The notes under the pieces are model-generated. The model ran no database searches. It worked only from the letters and a program-made list of their open reading frames with translations, and was not told the DNA's origin. A DNA stretch of 64,000 bases from Bacteroidaceae bacterium (GTDB lineage: Bacteria > Bacteroidota > Bacteroidia > Bacteroidales > Bacteroidaceae): contig JAGCPD010000002.1 in assembly GCA_017645305.1 (NCBI GenBank), positions 1 to 64,000 on the forward strand, given 5' to 3'. Below, piece after piece: positions 50,701-56,995 of this stretch (its first letter is position 1; the number at the start of each line of letters is the position of its first letter). Position numbers and translations under genes: made by a program.

Positions 50701-53700
50701 AAGGATGTGAAGTAACCAGTATCTATCAGGTTTATGGCGGCAGCAATGCAGCCTCGACACCTTCCACCGATGTAAAGGTGGAATCTGTCTTTATCATCGA
50801 TGAGCTGTTCGGCGGTGGTAACGGCAAGGATAACTATCAGATTGATAACGAGTGGTACGAGAACCCGGGTGCCAATGTAGGCTACACGAACTTTACACAC
50901 TATGACAAGGGAGGAGGCCACGGAACGGGAGCTGACGAGGCGAACAAATACGAGGCGATTACCAACACTGACCCGGATGCCACGACACCGGAAAACAGAC
51001 AAGATAACTACGCATACGGAGAAGGTGAAGCCAAGACTGTAGTAACGGGCGGACACATCCACAAGGTGTATGGCGGTAGTAACGAAAAAGGTAATATCCG
51101 TAAAACGGCATTGTCGCAGTACCAGAAATCCGGTGCATGTGCTTTGCTCACAGACGAAACCTACGGCGGCAGCAAGAATGCTGAAATCGATGCCGAAATT
51201 GAAGTAGTACTTGACTGTATGGAGAGTGCTGGAGACTTCTTCGGCGGCTCTACGAATGCAGATATCAACAGCAACGTTACGATTAATATTACCAACGGTA
51301 CCTTCGGAAGAATCTTCGGCGGTAACAACAAGGCCGGTACTATCAATGGCGACATCACCATCAACATTAAGGAGGATGGCTGTACACCCATCAGGATTGG
51401 TGAGTTGTATGGTGGCGGCTATCTGGCTCCCTACTCGGTATATGGCTATCAGAAAGACGGTGAGGGTCACTACGTTACTGTTCCCGCCAAAGACGAGGAT
51501 GGCAATCCCATCGCGGCCCGCGTTCCGCTCAAGAAGGGAGATACTGGTGCATTGGACGCTGAGCACAGGCATCGCGACCCATACATCAACATCATCTCTG
51601 CCACAGAGATTGGTACCATATACGGTGGCGGCTACAAAGCCAAGATGATTGGCGACCCGCATATCAATGTGAACATGACAACTGGTAGGATACGCGAGAC
51701 ATACAGGGATAAGGATCCCAGCTATGCAGTAAACTATACGGATGCAACGGACGAGCCCGAATACGCCTGGATTATCCCTATCGGCACCATCGGAAATATC
51801 TATGGCGGCGGCAACCAGGCAGACGTAATCGGCAATACACATGTGGAGATTGGTACGGGCACCAGACACAATGTAAACTCTGGTACACTGGAAACGATAA
51901 CTCCAGCCCGCAATGCTGCCTTCATCACCGGCAATGTCTATGGCGGCGGCAAGATGGGACATGTGGGTGACTTTACTGAGAACGGTTCGGGCAAGCCAGT
52001 TAGCTGCGCTGAAGGAACCGGCATCTGCTACGTGACCATCAGCAACGGTGATATTGGTCCGAACGATATGAATATGTGGCATTTGGACGGAACAGGTAAT
52101 GTACGCGCAGATGACAAACCAGATGACTCAGGCCATGTATTCGGTGCCGGCCAGGGAACCAACGATCCGGCTGATGACAATAAGGCATTCGTGGATAGCA
52201 CAGAGGTCATTATCAACGGCACGGCTTGGGTGAAAGGCTCTGTCTTCGGTGGTGGCGAGAACGGTCACGTCTTGCATAACACAGGTGTGAAGATTCAGGA
52301 AAACTGCCAGATTGGTAACGGACACATCCTGTTGACGGATGAAGAAAATAATAATAGAATTCTGGTCAACAGGGGTGTGAACCGCCGCTATACTGCTGAA
52401 GAGTGGACTGCCGGCCATCTGATTGTAGGAGTGGACGATTTCTCTGAATTGAGCGCTGCCAATAAGACTAAGGTTGAAGCACAATTCGCAGCCTCCCTGC
52501 CTGAATGTGACAGCTGGCTGTACGGCAAGAAAATTGAAAACTTTGAAGTGAAGGATTACGCACACCATGCTCCTTACGACATGTTTGAAGGTACTGGCGG
52601 ATATGATGCAGAAGGCGGTTTGCGCGTGGCATCCAGCGGACGTGCCTTCAACGGCAGTGTGTACGGCGGAGGTTCAGGCTACTTCCCATACGCTGCCGGT
52701 AACTGGAACCCGAAAGCAGGACAAGTGGAAGGCGACTCATGGGTGGAGGTGACTGGTGGTCATATCATGACGAGCCTCTACGGCGGCTGTGAGATGTCAA
52801 GTATGTTGGGCGATGCCCACGTCAAGATGACTGGCGGTACGGTCGGCGTACCGCGTACACTGGATGAGATAGCAGCTCACCCCGTTACCTGTTACGTCTT
52901 CGGCGGAGGAAAGGGTGAAGCACGTGCGTTCCTCGATGGCAATACAAATGTCCGGAATGCCCTTGTGGAAGTCTTGGGCGGCTGGGTTTATGGCTCTGTG
53001 TTCGGCGGTGCAGAAGACGGTCACGTGCTGGGCGATGCAACGGTGGACATCAGAGAATCTGCTACTCCTCCCGCAAATCCCACCTATGCGGACTATTTCG
53101 CTGGCAGAGCCACGAAGATTGGAACCTGGGGCACCTCGTATGTGGATGGTAACATCTTCGGCGGCGGTCGTGGCTTTGACGGACATAACAAGAAGGCAGG
53201 CCGAATAGCCGGCAATGCCAATATCTCCATTTCTGGCGGTGAGATGCTCGGCAGTATCTATGGCGGCGGACGATTAGGTTCGGTAGGCATGGGCTCTGAT
53301 GGTAATCTGGCGACTGATGGGGCTGATGTGCTTTACACTGCAGAGGACGAGGAAGTCATAGCTGGTACGAAAGAAGTAGGAGAGGTGAAGACTCCTGGCG
53401 CAAAATATGGTCACATCAATATCAACATCACTGGCGGCACCATCGGTAACAACAGCGAGTTTATCATACCGAATTCCACGAACATTCCAACTGGCCTTGC
53501 ATCTGACTTTAAGACATGGACGAACGAAAATTGGACAACATGGAAGAGTCACAACAATGTGCCCAATACTGACTATGACACCAGCAACGGCCGTCTGCTG
53601 CACACCAAGGGCGGCAATGTCTTTGCCGGCTGCATGGGACGCCGCTTAACATTGAGTGGCAGTGTAATCGACAACTGGACTCAACTGGCAGAATCCAAGA

Positions 53701-56700
53701 GTACCAAGCTGACCATCAGCGGCACCCCATGGATTAAGGGTAATGTCTATGGCGGTGGCGAGTTCGGTGCCGTACTGGGCAATCATACTACAAACGAAAA
53801 GCAATACGGTACGGAGATTTCCATCACAAGCGGTACCATAGGTACGGAGATTACAGAATCGACACCAGTGAAGGAAACCGTCGCTACTGCTAATACGGTG
53901 AAGTACACCTTCGGCAGCGTCTATGGCGGCGGTTATGGAACAGAGGATGATATGGAAAGAACTCCCCCTGGCCCTGTCGCCGAGCATAGTCAAGTCGATA
54001 GGTTGGGTGCCCTCGTTGCAGGCAATACCTTCGTCAGCATGAGCGGTGGCCATGTAAGGGCAAGCGTCTTTGGCGGTGGCGAAGTGGCTGCTGTGGGTGG
54101 AGACACCTATGTCACCATCAGCGGCGGCGAAATCGGCAGGAACGAAGTACGACCCAAGGGCGATTCCAACCCAGGCTATGTAATGTTCGGCAGCTCCACA
54201 ATGGGTAACGTTTATGGTGGAGGAAAGGGTACCAGTACTCATCCACTGATTGGTGTGGTCAAGGGAAATACCAATGTCACCATCAACCCGGGTGCCGTGG
54301 CAGGCGAACCCAAGATATACCATAATGTATATGGCGGCGGTGCCCTTGGCTCTGTGGGTACATTTACCTTCTCTGATGGAGTAACCCCGCCAGCAATGAA
54401 TAATATCCCCAAAGGAATTCCTTTCCATTGGATAGCAGGCGGTATTGCAACCGTCAACATCAAGGGCGGCACCATCGGTATCAGCGGACGTGACAACGGT
54501 ATGGTTAACGGCTCATCACGCGGTGACATTGCGAAACCAGAGGAAACAATAATGAGTGCGGCTCCTGGTGGTAAGGCTATGAAAGATCCCTACGACAAGA
54601 TGGCATGGGTGCAGCAATCCATCGTCAATATTGGAGAGGACGATACACCAGGTCCGCACATCAAGGGTTCTATCTATGGCGGTGGTGAAAACGGACACGT
54701 CTTTACGCATGCAACTGTCAACGTCAAGAGCGGTACCATCGGCATTGTGGATGAAGAGGATCCTTGGTTCGACTTTGATAATGATGCAATTAACGAAAAA
54801 GCCTGGGTTACCCGTGGCAACGTCTATGGTGGTGGATGCGGTACGGATATGTATGACTCTGACGATGACGGCGTGGAAGATACGTACAACACCTGGGCAG
54901 GTTGTGTGATAGGTAACACGGATGTGAATATCTCAGGCGGCTGGGTGGCACAAAGTGTCTATGGCGGCGGCTCAATGGGCTCCGTAGGTAGAATATTGGA
55001 AGGTCCGTCTATCGTCAAGCACCTTGATGCGGACAATGAATTTGCAATCAGCTGGCCTGTTGCATTTACATATCAACCGTTAACCGTAACAGATCCTGTC
55101 GATGGAACGACCGATACCGGTAAGGCGACCATCAACATCACAGGCGGACGCATCGGTACCACGGGTTCTGACAACGGTGACGTCTTCGGCGGTACGCGAG
55201 GCGAGGCTGGTGCTGACCGCTACGTGATGGCTCAGCTCGCCAACGTGAAGGAGACATACGTCAACATCAATTATCCTGAATCCAATACTGCTACGCCAGG
55301 GAACTACAAGAGCGACATGACGCAGCAGTGCATCACCGGCTCTGTCTATGGTGGCTCCGAAAACGGCCATGTCAATGTGGATACCCATGTCCTCATGAAC
55401 AATGGTCTGGTGGGCCATGCCATCTACGGTGGTGGAAAGGGTAAGACAAAGGTTCCCGTGAAGCTGGTGAAGATTGGCGCTGTCAAGAAGGATGGAACCA
55501 CTGGATTTAATATAGAGGATTTCGAAGATGAGGATCTTTACGATGCCAAGTCCTATAGCTTCACGGCAGGAAAGGTCTATGGCAACACCTACGTGGATAT
55601 GAGGGGCGGCTATGTGGTTCGAAATATCTATGGAGGCGGCAATATGGCTTCCGTGGGTAAGGGTAACTATGCAGGTGGTCCGGATGATTACTTCACACTT
55701 GGATACGGCGAACTCACAGGCTCGAATAATCTGTGGACAAGCGCCTCGGAGGGCGACCTGGCTTGGCACTTCCTCAACACTGGCAAGACCAATGTCACGG
55801 TCACTGGCGGTCAGGTGGGATACATCGCATCCGACCCCACGAAGAGCATGAAGGACGGTCTGCCATACGGCAATATCTTTGGCGGATGTCGTGGTGAAGC
55901 AACACCAAACATCAACGAGATACCCCCCTATTTCTACAATCCAACGTTCTACTCCAGCTTCGTCAACGAGACGAACGTTAACATCGGCGGCGACTACAGA
56001 TGCATAAAGGAATGTACGGATGAAAATGGATATGTCCATTCCGTAGGCAGTGCCCTACACCTTGACAGTCTGAAGAATGCATTCGATGTGGAAACGCCTG
56101 ATGCAGAATACTGGGAGGCAATAGCTGGGGATGGACCCAAGATTTACGGCTCAGTATATGGTGGAGGCCAGGATGGACATGTCCGCAGGGATGCGCATGT
56201 CACAGTCAACAAGGGTGAGATAGGCATTCTTTATGATGATACCAACAGAGGTCTCGTTGGAACGTCTTCATTGCCACTCACTGAGGAACTCGACAGTCCG
56301 CAGTGGTTACACCGTGGCAATGTCTATGGCTCCGGCTCCGGTAACGGTAAGTATGAGTATGACTTCAATGGTAATGGCTCTACTTACACTGATGATAATG
56401 ATAATGGAGAATATGATGAGGGTGAGACTGTAGATGAAGGCTCCTATGACGGTGAGACTGTCAAGGATATAGACTACGGTATTTCCGCAGGTTCCGTCAC
56501 CCGTTTCTCACAGGTGGACATCTTCGGCGGCACCATCTTCCGTAATGTCTATGGCGGCGGCTCGCGAGCCAGCGTAGGTCCTCCGTTCATGGGTACCTGG
56601 GCTCTGAAGCGTAATGACGCAGATGCCTCAACAAAGGGCAGGCAGTCCCAGTGTACCGTCAACATCAGGGGCACAGTAGGTGTACCATTGCCGGTGTCGG

Positions 56701-56912
56701 AGGGTGATCCGGATAACTACAATAAGGTATATGGCGGTGAGGTATATGGTGCCAGCCGTGGCGATGACACTTCGGGGGATACTTTTTCTACCTGCATCTG
56801 GACACAAGTGAACATCAAGAACGGTGCTGTCATCAGAGGCAACGTCTTTGGCGGCGGTGATGCCGGTACCGTGAAGAGAAACACGGAAGTGAATGTTGGT
56901 GAAGAAGAGTAA
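35724..56912 (+). CDS. Giant secreted YGGG-repeat solenoid protein 2 (about 7,060 residues)
   Basis: Start at ATG 35724 (signal peptide MKTPFLKQFFIALLMLVFGS, cleavage after AMAQ) rather than 35607, because the earlier part is the 22-bp array. Residue numbers count from 35607. After an N-terminal beta domain come four chitobiase C-terminal-like repeats (IYYTTDGSTPTTSS, TVKAIA) at about 272-540, then a GLUG-like region (FSGSFDGDSHVITGLSNPLF) near 605. From about 1,290 to the end the chain is Y/F-G-G-G coils, arranged in three long superrepeats. The end, VKRNTEVNVGEEE, is in mid-coil with no sorting domain. Probably a surface fibre; about 0.7 MDa. One uninterrupted frame of 21.2 kb. Confidence 0.82.
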   Translation: MKTPFLKQFFIALLMLVFGSGAAMAQVSDGLYNIIIKDDNSGTITNVYMCPSLENKEAGKPWVSGWNATTFDKTVSGTHYTFNATYFSWVVKQVTVNEQTYYYLINVYTNQYLVWEHYTSGTARAVHLETKASAPTQSNEKCFYSFYTSGGKTYIHPDQCTDGNTRGLNYKGNFSSTDNLQHRDANYRGLIQFYNGTDNVIQSTLLSAPEISDASAATGKATVTDNNGLPAGYNIRYTTDGSNPTATSAIMAADGYEVTTSCTLKAVVERYGVVLTAVATKELTPAPCATPVISFDYTTSMVSITCATSSTTIYYTTDGSTPTTSSTEYNGAFSVTGPTTVKAIATRTGFPDSEVGTLAISQVATPTIQNNGSNAISITSTTPGAIIYYTTDGSTPTTSSSQFTTPLWEDVSNKTIKAIAVKANMITSEVGSGQVKLKCEPPVISRDGMSFTLSCSYPTSANLWYTIGGSTPDVPYANTPVTFTSDQLPVTVKAVAKHDDYTDSEPATLTLTKGEGTAEDPYLIYGATDFTNFVNDVNNGTASSAHYKLCTDVNVSGISGITTTFSGSFDGDSHVITGLSNPLFSTVDGGVVKNVILDEVAIPTGGTNVGAIANEVEGTADHVASIYNCGILSGSVTGSGYVGGIVGLLGNTSDNDKCYARVINCYSYATVSGGTWGAGIVGYNAFASKAGNLRTMVMNCMFYGDITSGGNVSPVYGGLNINNLKHASDRSQDGLNTFNYYAYDELKTADITAYNCALAIEEKYLNRFEFYRLLLNSNKKLAALYATGSAENADQKMAKWVLETADRTNDTPYPYPILKAQGKYPSIINPDFEHAPDSTTVGRNKGGKLGTKTLSVTINSVGSNAPTGASITNGSLTLIRTDKDFDRFNYNYDKVQLPYYNDVGTGNYTGGKVVTGWKITGIDAVTGDPYTSSHYPTTGVKDYPYHNYADRKSSNKDLYSVSNRVFSQGAYFDVPYGVTSITIEPYWGDAAYVADEYYDVVYQATDKDYNKQMVTQLGQQVGTGAQFNGQTIYTNISDALGSLTGSGTTVYDKAVVLVGNLHQSGVPSAGGTAFTVMSVDMDNDHEPDYSMIYHHNGRQAVSPIRFDFLNIPGTAQAQKPNGASLLLNFTIFKTKGWFELTNTSLAYSNQVEYENTDGTGGKADSPLILLGGVFDQFVSTQKTAVNGKTIYIHVGGNVCINSFGLGTHSDGSLGTPHVPVSVTGGAYDGFYLTGTYNPNATEKADNAECYISGGYFKEAAGACQEPINGNVQWQIYNADIDNFFGGGINDARPIKGTITTDIFNSHVSTFCGGPKFGNMTAGKAVTTNAEGCTFDEYFGAGYGGLSYSKQKYYDISGYNFDTNTNPYLAERGKYYDGATTNANNSKPDYGKKGPGVATDYDYEFFVWSSGTTGARVYVKFASFSLAQCDDVNSTLTRCTINRNFYGGGSLGNVTGTATSVLDGCTVHGNVFGGGFSATLPPINVRTGDYQKNPKFNSASGMFEPGVFSTTEKFTWKNAAEAGVTLTNGGSGSDLLTNKYIYTDVELNALGQVGQTDLTITGNTVVEGKIFEKDGEGNYNISEVTGGVFGGGDESAVNGNTKVDIQNTEATDGVLNVFGGGNTADVLGNTVVMMTDGTVKQDVYGGGKGASTVVSGDVAVTIGAKDGGGALSGSGEISGNVYGGSAFGAVNATKDPDTSVLSFTENKKTDVKIYGGTMGKVFGGGLGKEESGTPEDPGYVAPIAAQNFGNTTITMEGGTVSTAVYGGANVNGVLQKDATVTITGGTVGTEPATESDPITDVVFGGGYGQPTLVEGSVEVNVGTEGQATAGATINGHVYGGSAEGNVNTSKPASELVFNADKTTHVNLFKGLIKGNVYGGGLGVKATGTYGTPGYDPGIAAYVGGDVRVLLDGAKLAITYSGTKEGEDDDRTFWSGQIFGCNNLNGTPKGHVKVHVKRTVDSAKSDETAFAARTTYDVAAVYGGGNKADYVPDKALSGVENVKKQAYAEVIIEGCGLTSIEYVYGGGNAAAVPASDVTIKGTYIINYLFGGGNGKSTTDAPGNPGADIGIYKVGNTPTYYGTGVAKTTLYAGNIRTVFGGSNTKGNVHGGTKMLMPEKPSGWDTNPNEYCSVLEIKNIYGAGNKAEQDGGVDLVLGCVTGMENVYGGANAADVKGGVKLTITSGHFTNVFGGNDRSGTIQGPITLNIEETACDPVTIDNLYLGGNQAAYSIYGYKDVSGTLTARTKAEYDALTAEQKTAEGLPYADPILNVISCTSIGNVFGGGYGETAVMYGSPTVNINMMPGAHAEEIDRDGDDNPDGNANALGTIGNVYGGGSEADVYGDATINIGTETTLTLNSIEDDPETTEVQENEFPAEGARIIGNVYGGGLSASVYGDSEVNIGTKDYTTTGYEGVSITGNVFGGGQGETTKVKGSVAVKIGEKIADTYTGNATITGDIYGGSALGSVNADGSPLAATVDATTAVTLNIGTVTGNIYGGGYGYRDDPGNDSDHDIFANVYGEVTVTINNGTVSESVYGCNNLNGSPQDDVNVVIAGGTITSNVYGGGNLAAYNGEDELNVTMTGGSATDVFGGGLGTTAVVTGNTVVEISGGSVTHDVYGGGSEAEVIGGTSVTLGGSGAIAHDVYGGGKLAGVQGAVDVTLNAGTVGNDVYGGGALAQTNTEYNDSGAPQNTYVTTVTLAGATVTGNLYGGGLGRLAADAVLYTAEDEEVIAGTKSVGDVKTPAVAAVEADVNGTVTVTISDGAAANVFGCNNLNGSPKSTVAVNITGTTTPTPPATYIITSVYGGGNLAEYNGTGGLSVTMSNGYVNDIFGGGLGETAVVRGSTSVSISGGRVAHDVFGGGSEADVTGSVNVAISGGKVVNDVYGGGALANTNTENWAIGALSPVYIDITSVLTEGTSSVYGLYTRSGDVYTEVTDENAKAASGIAYYEQRMLPGDWAAGKTSASNTTTVTLTGGVIGNVYGGGLGDSTTPVYVFGDITVNVNKPADITASGGSGVAFTYNAETPTISGVNYTAVPMTGNVFGCNNINGTPLGNVTVGVYSTRQIDESDNYVAGHSPNGVIKTYEIQAVYGGGNQADYKPALGKGTHVIIDGCGETSIFDVYGGGSAASVPATDVVIWGSYDIGYAFGGGNGFYKVKKNGVWEHNPGADVTGLAKITCHGGKIGELFGGSDAKGDCRSTSSTQEQSGSCPLVLTKLYGAGKEADVDGSVNVVISACTEGNSSIEYVCGGSYKAHISGDVTLTITSGYFKSVYGGNDQRGGIGGNITVNIEETENCEKPIIIQNLVGGSNMAAYPGKDKTDTDFPIDPENPRKITVNVKSATRIDNIFGGNFLAPADADTEVNINMNRGNKAGLTGVPLPGFYTDEGANIPDNITNVTISYDEVTGLTAGASSVVGYYTRTGASEPYTYTMAGGLAQEGTKYYKQTITGDIKAAIGTIGNVYGGGNEGLVRGDATVNIGTSSTVKIMQRDGSGEIVADKDGSGKIETIYYDDKNVLGAHIDGDVFGGGYSSDVTGNTTVNFGTAEADIKTALAALGKTYEGIEVGGSIYGGGSKADVLKNTSVTMSGGYVFDGVYGGGLHGSVGTVSSRDPLPAGHPSHTGCLGGKPNEFAANTGKCTVVVNGGQVGPAEVAKSDGGMQNTAHYFLEPGEEGSVDVGFVFGAGRGDVEDPIAVPDADFHTYVYETDVTIGGSALVMASVYGGGENGRVRNNTLVKIEGGQIGVGEGKTTPVLDEHGDPVYDKYGYAKHTPVRYADEDFINPATSSADVIEAKAAAMPECSHYIFGADVNGDGITDYVPFDPYYDDYTSFINANPDYKLASTAHPTDGKTYYGCVFGGGSGYYPYERVSGEGYEWLRSAGLVEGDTEVQISGGHILTNVYGGNEYTDVTGTCTINMSGGTIGVPRTLAQIAANPVSCYLFGAGKGDPRRHFNQWTNVGNVEIEVSGGIIYGSVFGGGEDGHVLGNVTTTIKETDPLKPTVIGTWGTSYVDGNVFGGGRGFTGEALTAGVVSGNVNLTIQGGQMLGSIYGGGRLASVGTFLVPPGHEKYGTLIADGYDQVIKMNIAPNEDPSVEDPGKTHGRIRIDISGGTVGKEGLIHEHSGNVYGGGMGRLTILGGSPNPLWAMLAIAERSTVNITGGNIYRNVYGGGQFGTVRNDTHVTVGGTWNPDTETLTPGGTGTIYGSVFGGGLGSDDNSDTYERIIEVTGYAESRYKYTAMQWSGCVGGDTYVNIIGGAVKKNVYGGGELASVGVINYSVDGEDKYKYIQKHENVNTSFAMSWPYELPYIQGGKTNVTISGGRIGTNDGSSGYVFGGGKGKVELGITDINLHRYTEAFLANVRETEVNVNYSSTPAISDLESESGNCITGAVYGGGEDGHVIEDAAVNITGGLIGMSVYGGGKGIGTYKGYLRDTSTGNLKAETEDLYSWTAGKVYGNTTVTMSNGHVVRNVYGGGYNASIGKGNYASGSDDYYPAGYGETLNGNSTDSDKTLWDKGNSNSTAFKESGLATVTITAGTIGTSDGVYEDMPTGMVFGGSRGMAAQDVGSLAPRHEYAPNFYLGYVNETLVTIGDATHSPRLWGSVYGGGRDGHVRRDAHTIINNGEIGKTYDSTDDNIMLRGNVYGSGSGLGKWDATHHGMSSGSVTCNTTVDIKGGIIHQNVYGGGTMSSVGPPKIDTPGTEDIDYASRAITLCQVNVCGGTVGTTSDYDDHGYGGCVYGASRGGDFAEGELPANFATTIWTEVNINPHPTDRSKDVVIAANVYGGGEASHVKKDTEVNLTGGKIMYDAYGGGKGIKANVGGIAADVGGNTTVLLNQGVATTAKGCIVNKIFGCNDMNGTPKGHPLVHVYATQNANTKTIADKIGPPAYDGAQGKEEGYIAYMTRLIGEATVSGGLSGSNPVITAGNTAISGKVEGSLTDGEKTAITTAAKNIIAELEAMHRYDVEAVYGGGDLADFVPTDASSEDPVRKAAARTEVIIEGCEVTSIYQVYGGSNAASTPSTDVKVESVFIIDELFGGGNGKDNYQIDNEWYENPGANVGYTNFTHYDKGGGHGTGADEANKYEAITNTDPDATTPENRQDNYAYGEGEAKTVVTGGHIHKVYGGSNEKGNIRKTALSQYQKSGACALLTDETYGGSKNAEIDAEIEVVLDCMESAGDFFGGSTNADINSNVTINITNGTFGRIFGGNNKAGTINGDITINIKEDGCTPIRIGELYGGGYLAPYSVYGYQKDGEGHYVTVPAKDEDGNPIAARVPLKKGDTGALDAEHRHRDPYINIISATEIGTIYGGGYKAKMIGDPHINVNMTTGRIRETYRDKDPSYAVNYTDATDEPEYAWIIPIGTIGNIYGGGNQADVIGNTHVEIGTGTRHNVNSGTLETITPARNAAFITGNVYGGGKMGHVGDFTENGSGKPVSCAEGTGICYVTISNGDIGPNDMNMWHLDGTGNVRADDKPDDSGHVFGAGQGTNDPADDNKAFVDSTEVIINGTAWVKGSVFGGGENGHVLHNTGVKIQENCQIGNGHILLTDEENNNRILVNRGVNRRYTAEEWTAGHLIVGVDDFSELSAANKTKVEAQFAASLPECDSWLYGKKIENFEVKDYAHHAPYDMFEGTGGYDAEGGLRVASSGRAFNGSVYGGGSGYFPYAAGNWNPKAGQVEGDSWVEVTGGHIMTSLYGGCEMSSMLGDAHVKMTGGTVGVPRTLDEIAAHPVTCYVFGGGKGEARAFLDGNTNVRNALVEVLGGWVYGSVFGGAEDGHVLGDATVDIRESATPPANPTYADYFAGRATKIGTWGTSYVDGNIFGGGRGFDGHNKKAGRIAGNANISISGGEMLGSIYGGGRLGSVGMGSDGNLATDGADVLYTAEDEEVIAGTKEVGEVKTPGAKYGHININITGGTIGNNSEFIIPNSTNIPTGLASDFKTWTNENWTTWKSHNNVPNTDYDTSNGRLLHTKGGNVFAGCMGRRLTLSGSVIDNWTQLAESKSTKLTISGTPWIKGNVYGGGEFGAVLGNHTTNEKQYGTEISITSGTIGTEITESTPVKETVATANTVKYTFGSVYGGGYGTEDDMERTPPGPVAEHSQVDRLGALVAGNTFVSMSGGHVRASVFGGGEVAAVGGDTYVTISGGEIGRNEVRPKGDSNPGYVMFGSSTMGNVYGGGKGTSTHPLIGVVKGNTNVTINPGAVAGEPKIYHNVYGGGALGSVGTFTFSDGVTPPAMNNIPKGIPFHWIAGGIATVNIKGGTIGISGRDNGMVNGSSRGDIAKPEETIMSAAPGGKAMKDPYDKMAWVQQSIVNIGEDDTPGPHIKGSIYGGGENGHVFTHATVNVKSGTIGIVDEEDPWFDFDNDAINEKAWVTRGNVYGGGCGTDMYDSDDDGVEDTYNTWAGCVIGNTDVNISGGWVAQSVYGGGSMGSVGRILEGPSIVKHLDADNEFAISWPVAFTYQPLTVTDPVDGTTDTGKATINITGGRIGTTGSDNGDVFGGTRGEAGADRYVMAQLANVKETYVNINYPESNTATPGNYKSDMTQQCITGSVYGGSENGHVNVDTHVLMNNGLVGHAIYGGGKGKTKVPVKLVKIGAVKKDGTTGFNIEDFEDEDLYDAKSYSFTAGKVYGNTYVDMRGGYVVRNIYGGGNMASVGKGNYAGGPDDYFTLGYGELTGSNNLWTSASEGDLAWHFLNTGKTNVTVTGGQVGYIASDPTKSMKDGLPYGNIFGGCRGEATPNINEIPPYFYNPTFYSSFVNETNVNIGGDYRCIKECTDENGYVHSVGSALHLDSLKNAFDVETPDAEYWEAIAGDGPKIYGSVYGGGQDGHVRRDAHVTVNKGEIGILYDDTNRGLVGTSSLPLTEELDSPQWLHRGNVYGSGSGNGKYEYDFNGNGSTYTDDNDNGEYDEGETVDEGSYDGETVKDIDYGISAGSVTRFSQVDIFGGTIFRNVYGGGSRASVGPPFMGTWALKRNDADASTKGRQSQCTVNIRGTVGVPLPVSEGDPDNYNKVYGGEVYGASRGDDTSGDTFSTCIWTQVNIKNGAVIRGNVFGGGDAGTVKRNTEVNVGEEE

Positions 56913-56936
56913 TGCAACGGGCAAAACCCGTTGCAT
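56912..56936. repeat. REP-like palindrome at the stop codon of giant gene 2
   Basis: ATGCAACGGG-CAAAA-CCCGTTGCAT: a perfect 10-bp stem with a 5-base loop. Its first base is the last base of the TAA stop. The 19 bases ATGCAACGGGCAAAACCCG recur inside the neighbouring transposase gene (57799-57817, same orientation relative to that gene's sense strand). Confidence 0.8.
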
Positions 56937-56947
56937 CACCGGATACG

Positions 56948-56995
56948 AAATAAATAACGCACACTTATTGATTTGAGTGTGCGTTATTTATTTTT
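56948..56995. terminator. Bidirectional terminator between convergent genes
   Basis: A perfect 17-bp stem, AAATAAATAACGCACAC against its complement, with a 12-base loop TTATTGATTTGA and T-runs at the ends. It lies between giant gene 2 and the convergent transposase gene, and the transposase stop codon (56984-56986) is part of the stem. Confidence 0.85.

Noticed and set aside
19446..56912. Giant frames as fused artefacts of missed stop codons or of a single assembly repeat collapse
   Set aside because: Both frames stay open with family-typical motifs from end to end, synonymous codons vary between coils, and the superrepeats differ in detail. An assembly problem cannot be fully excluded without reads.
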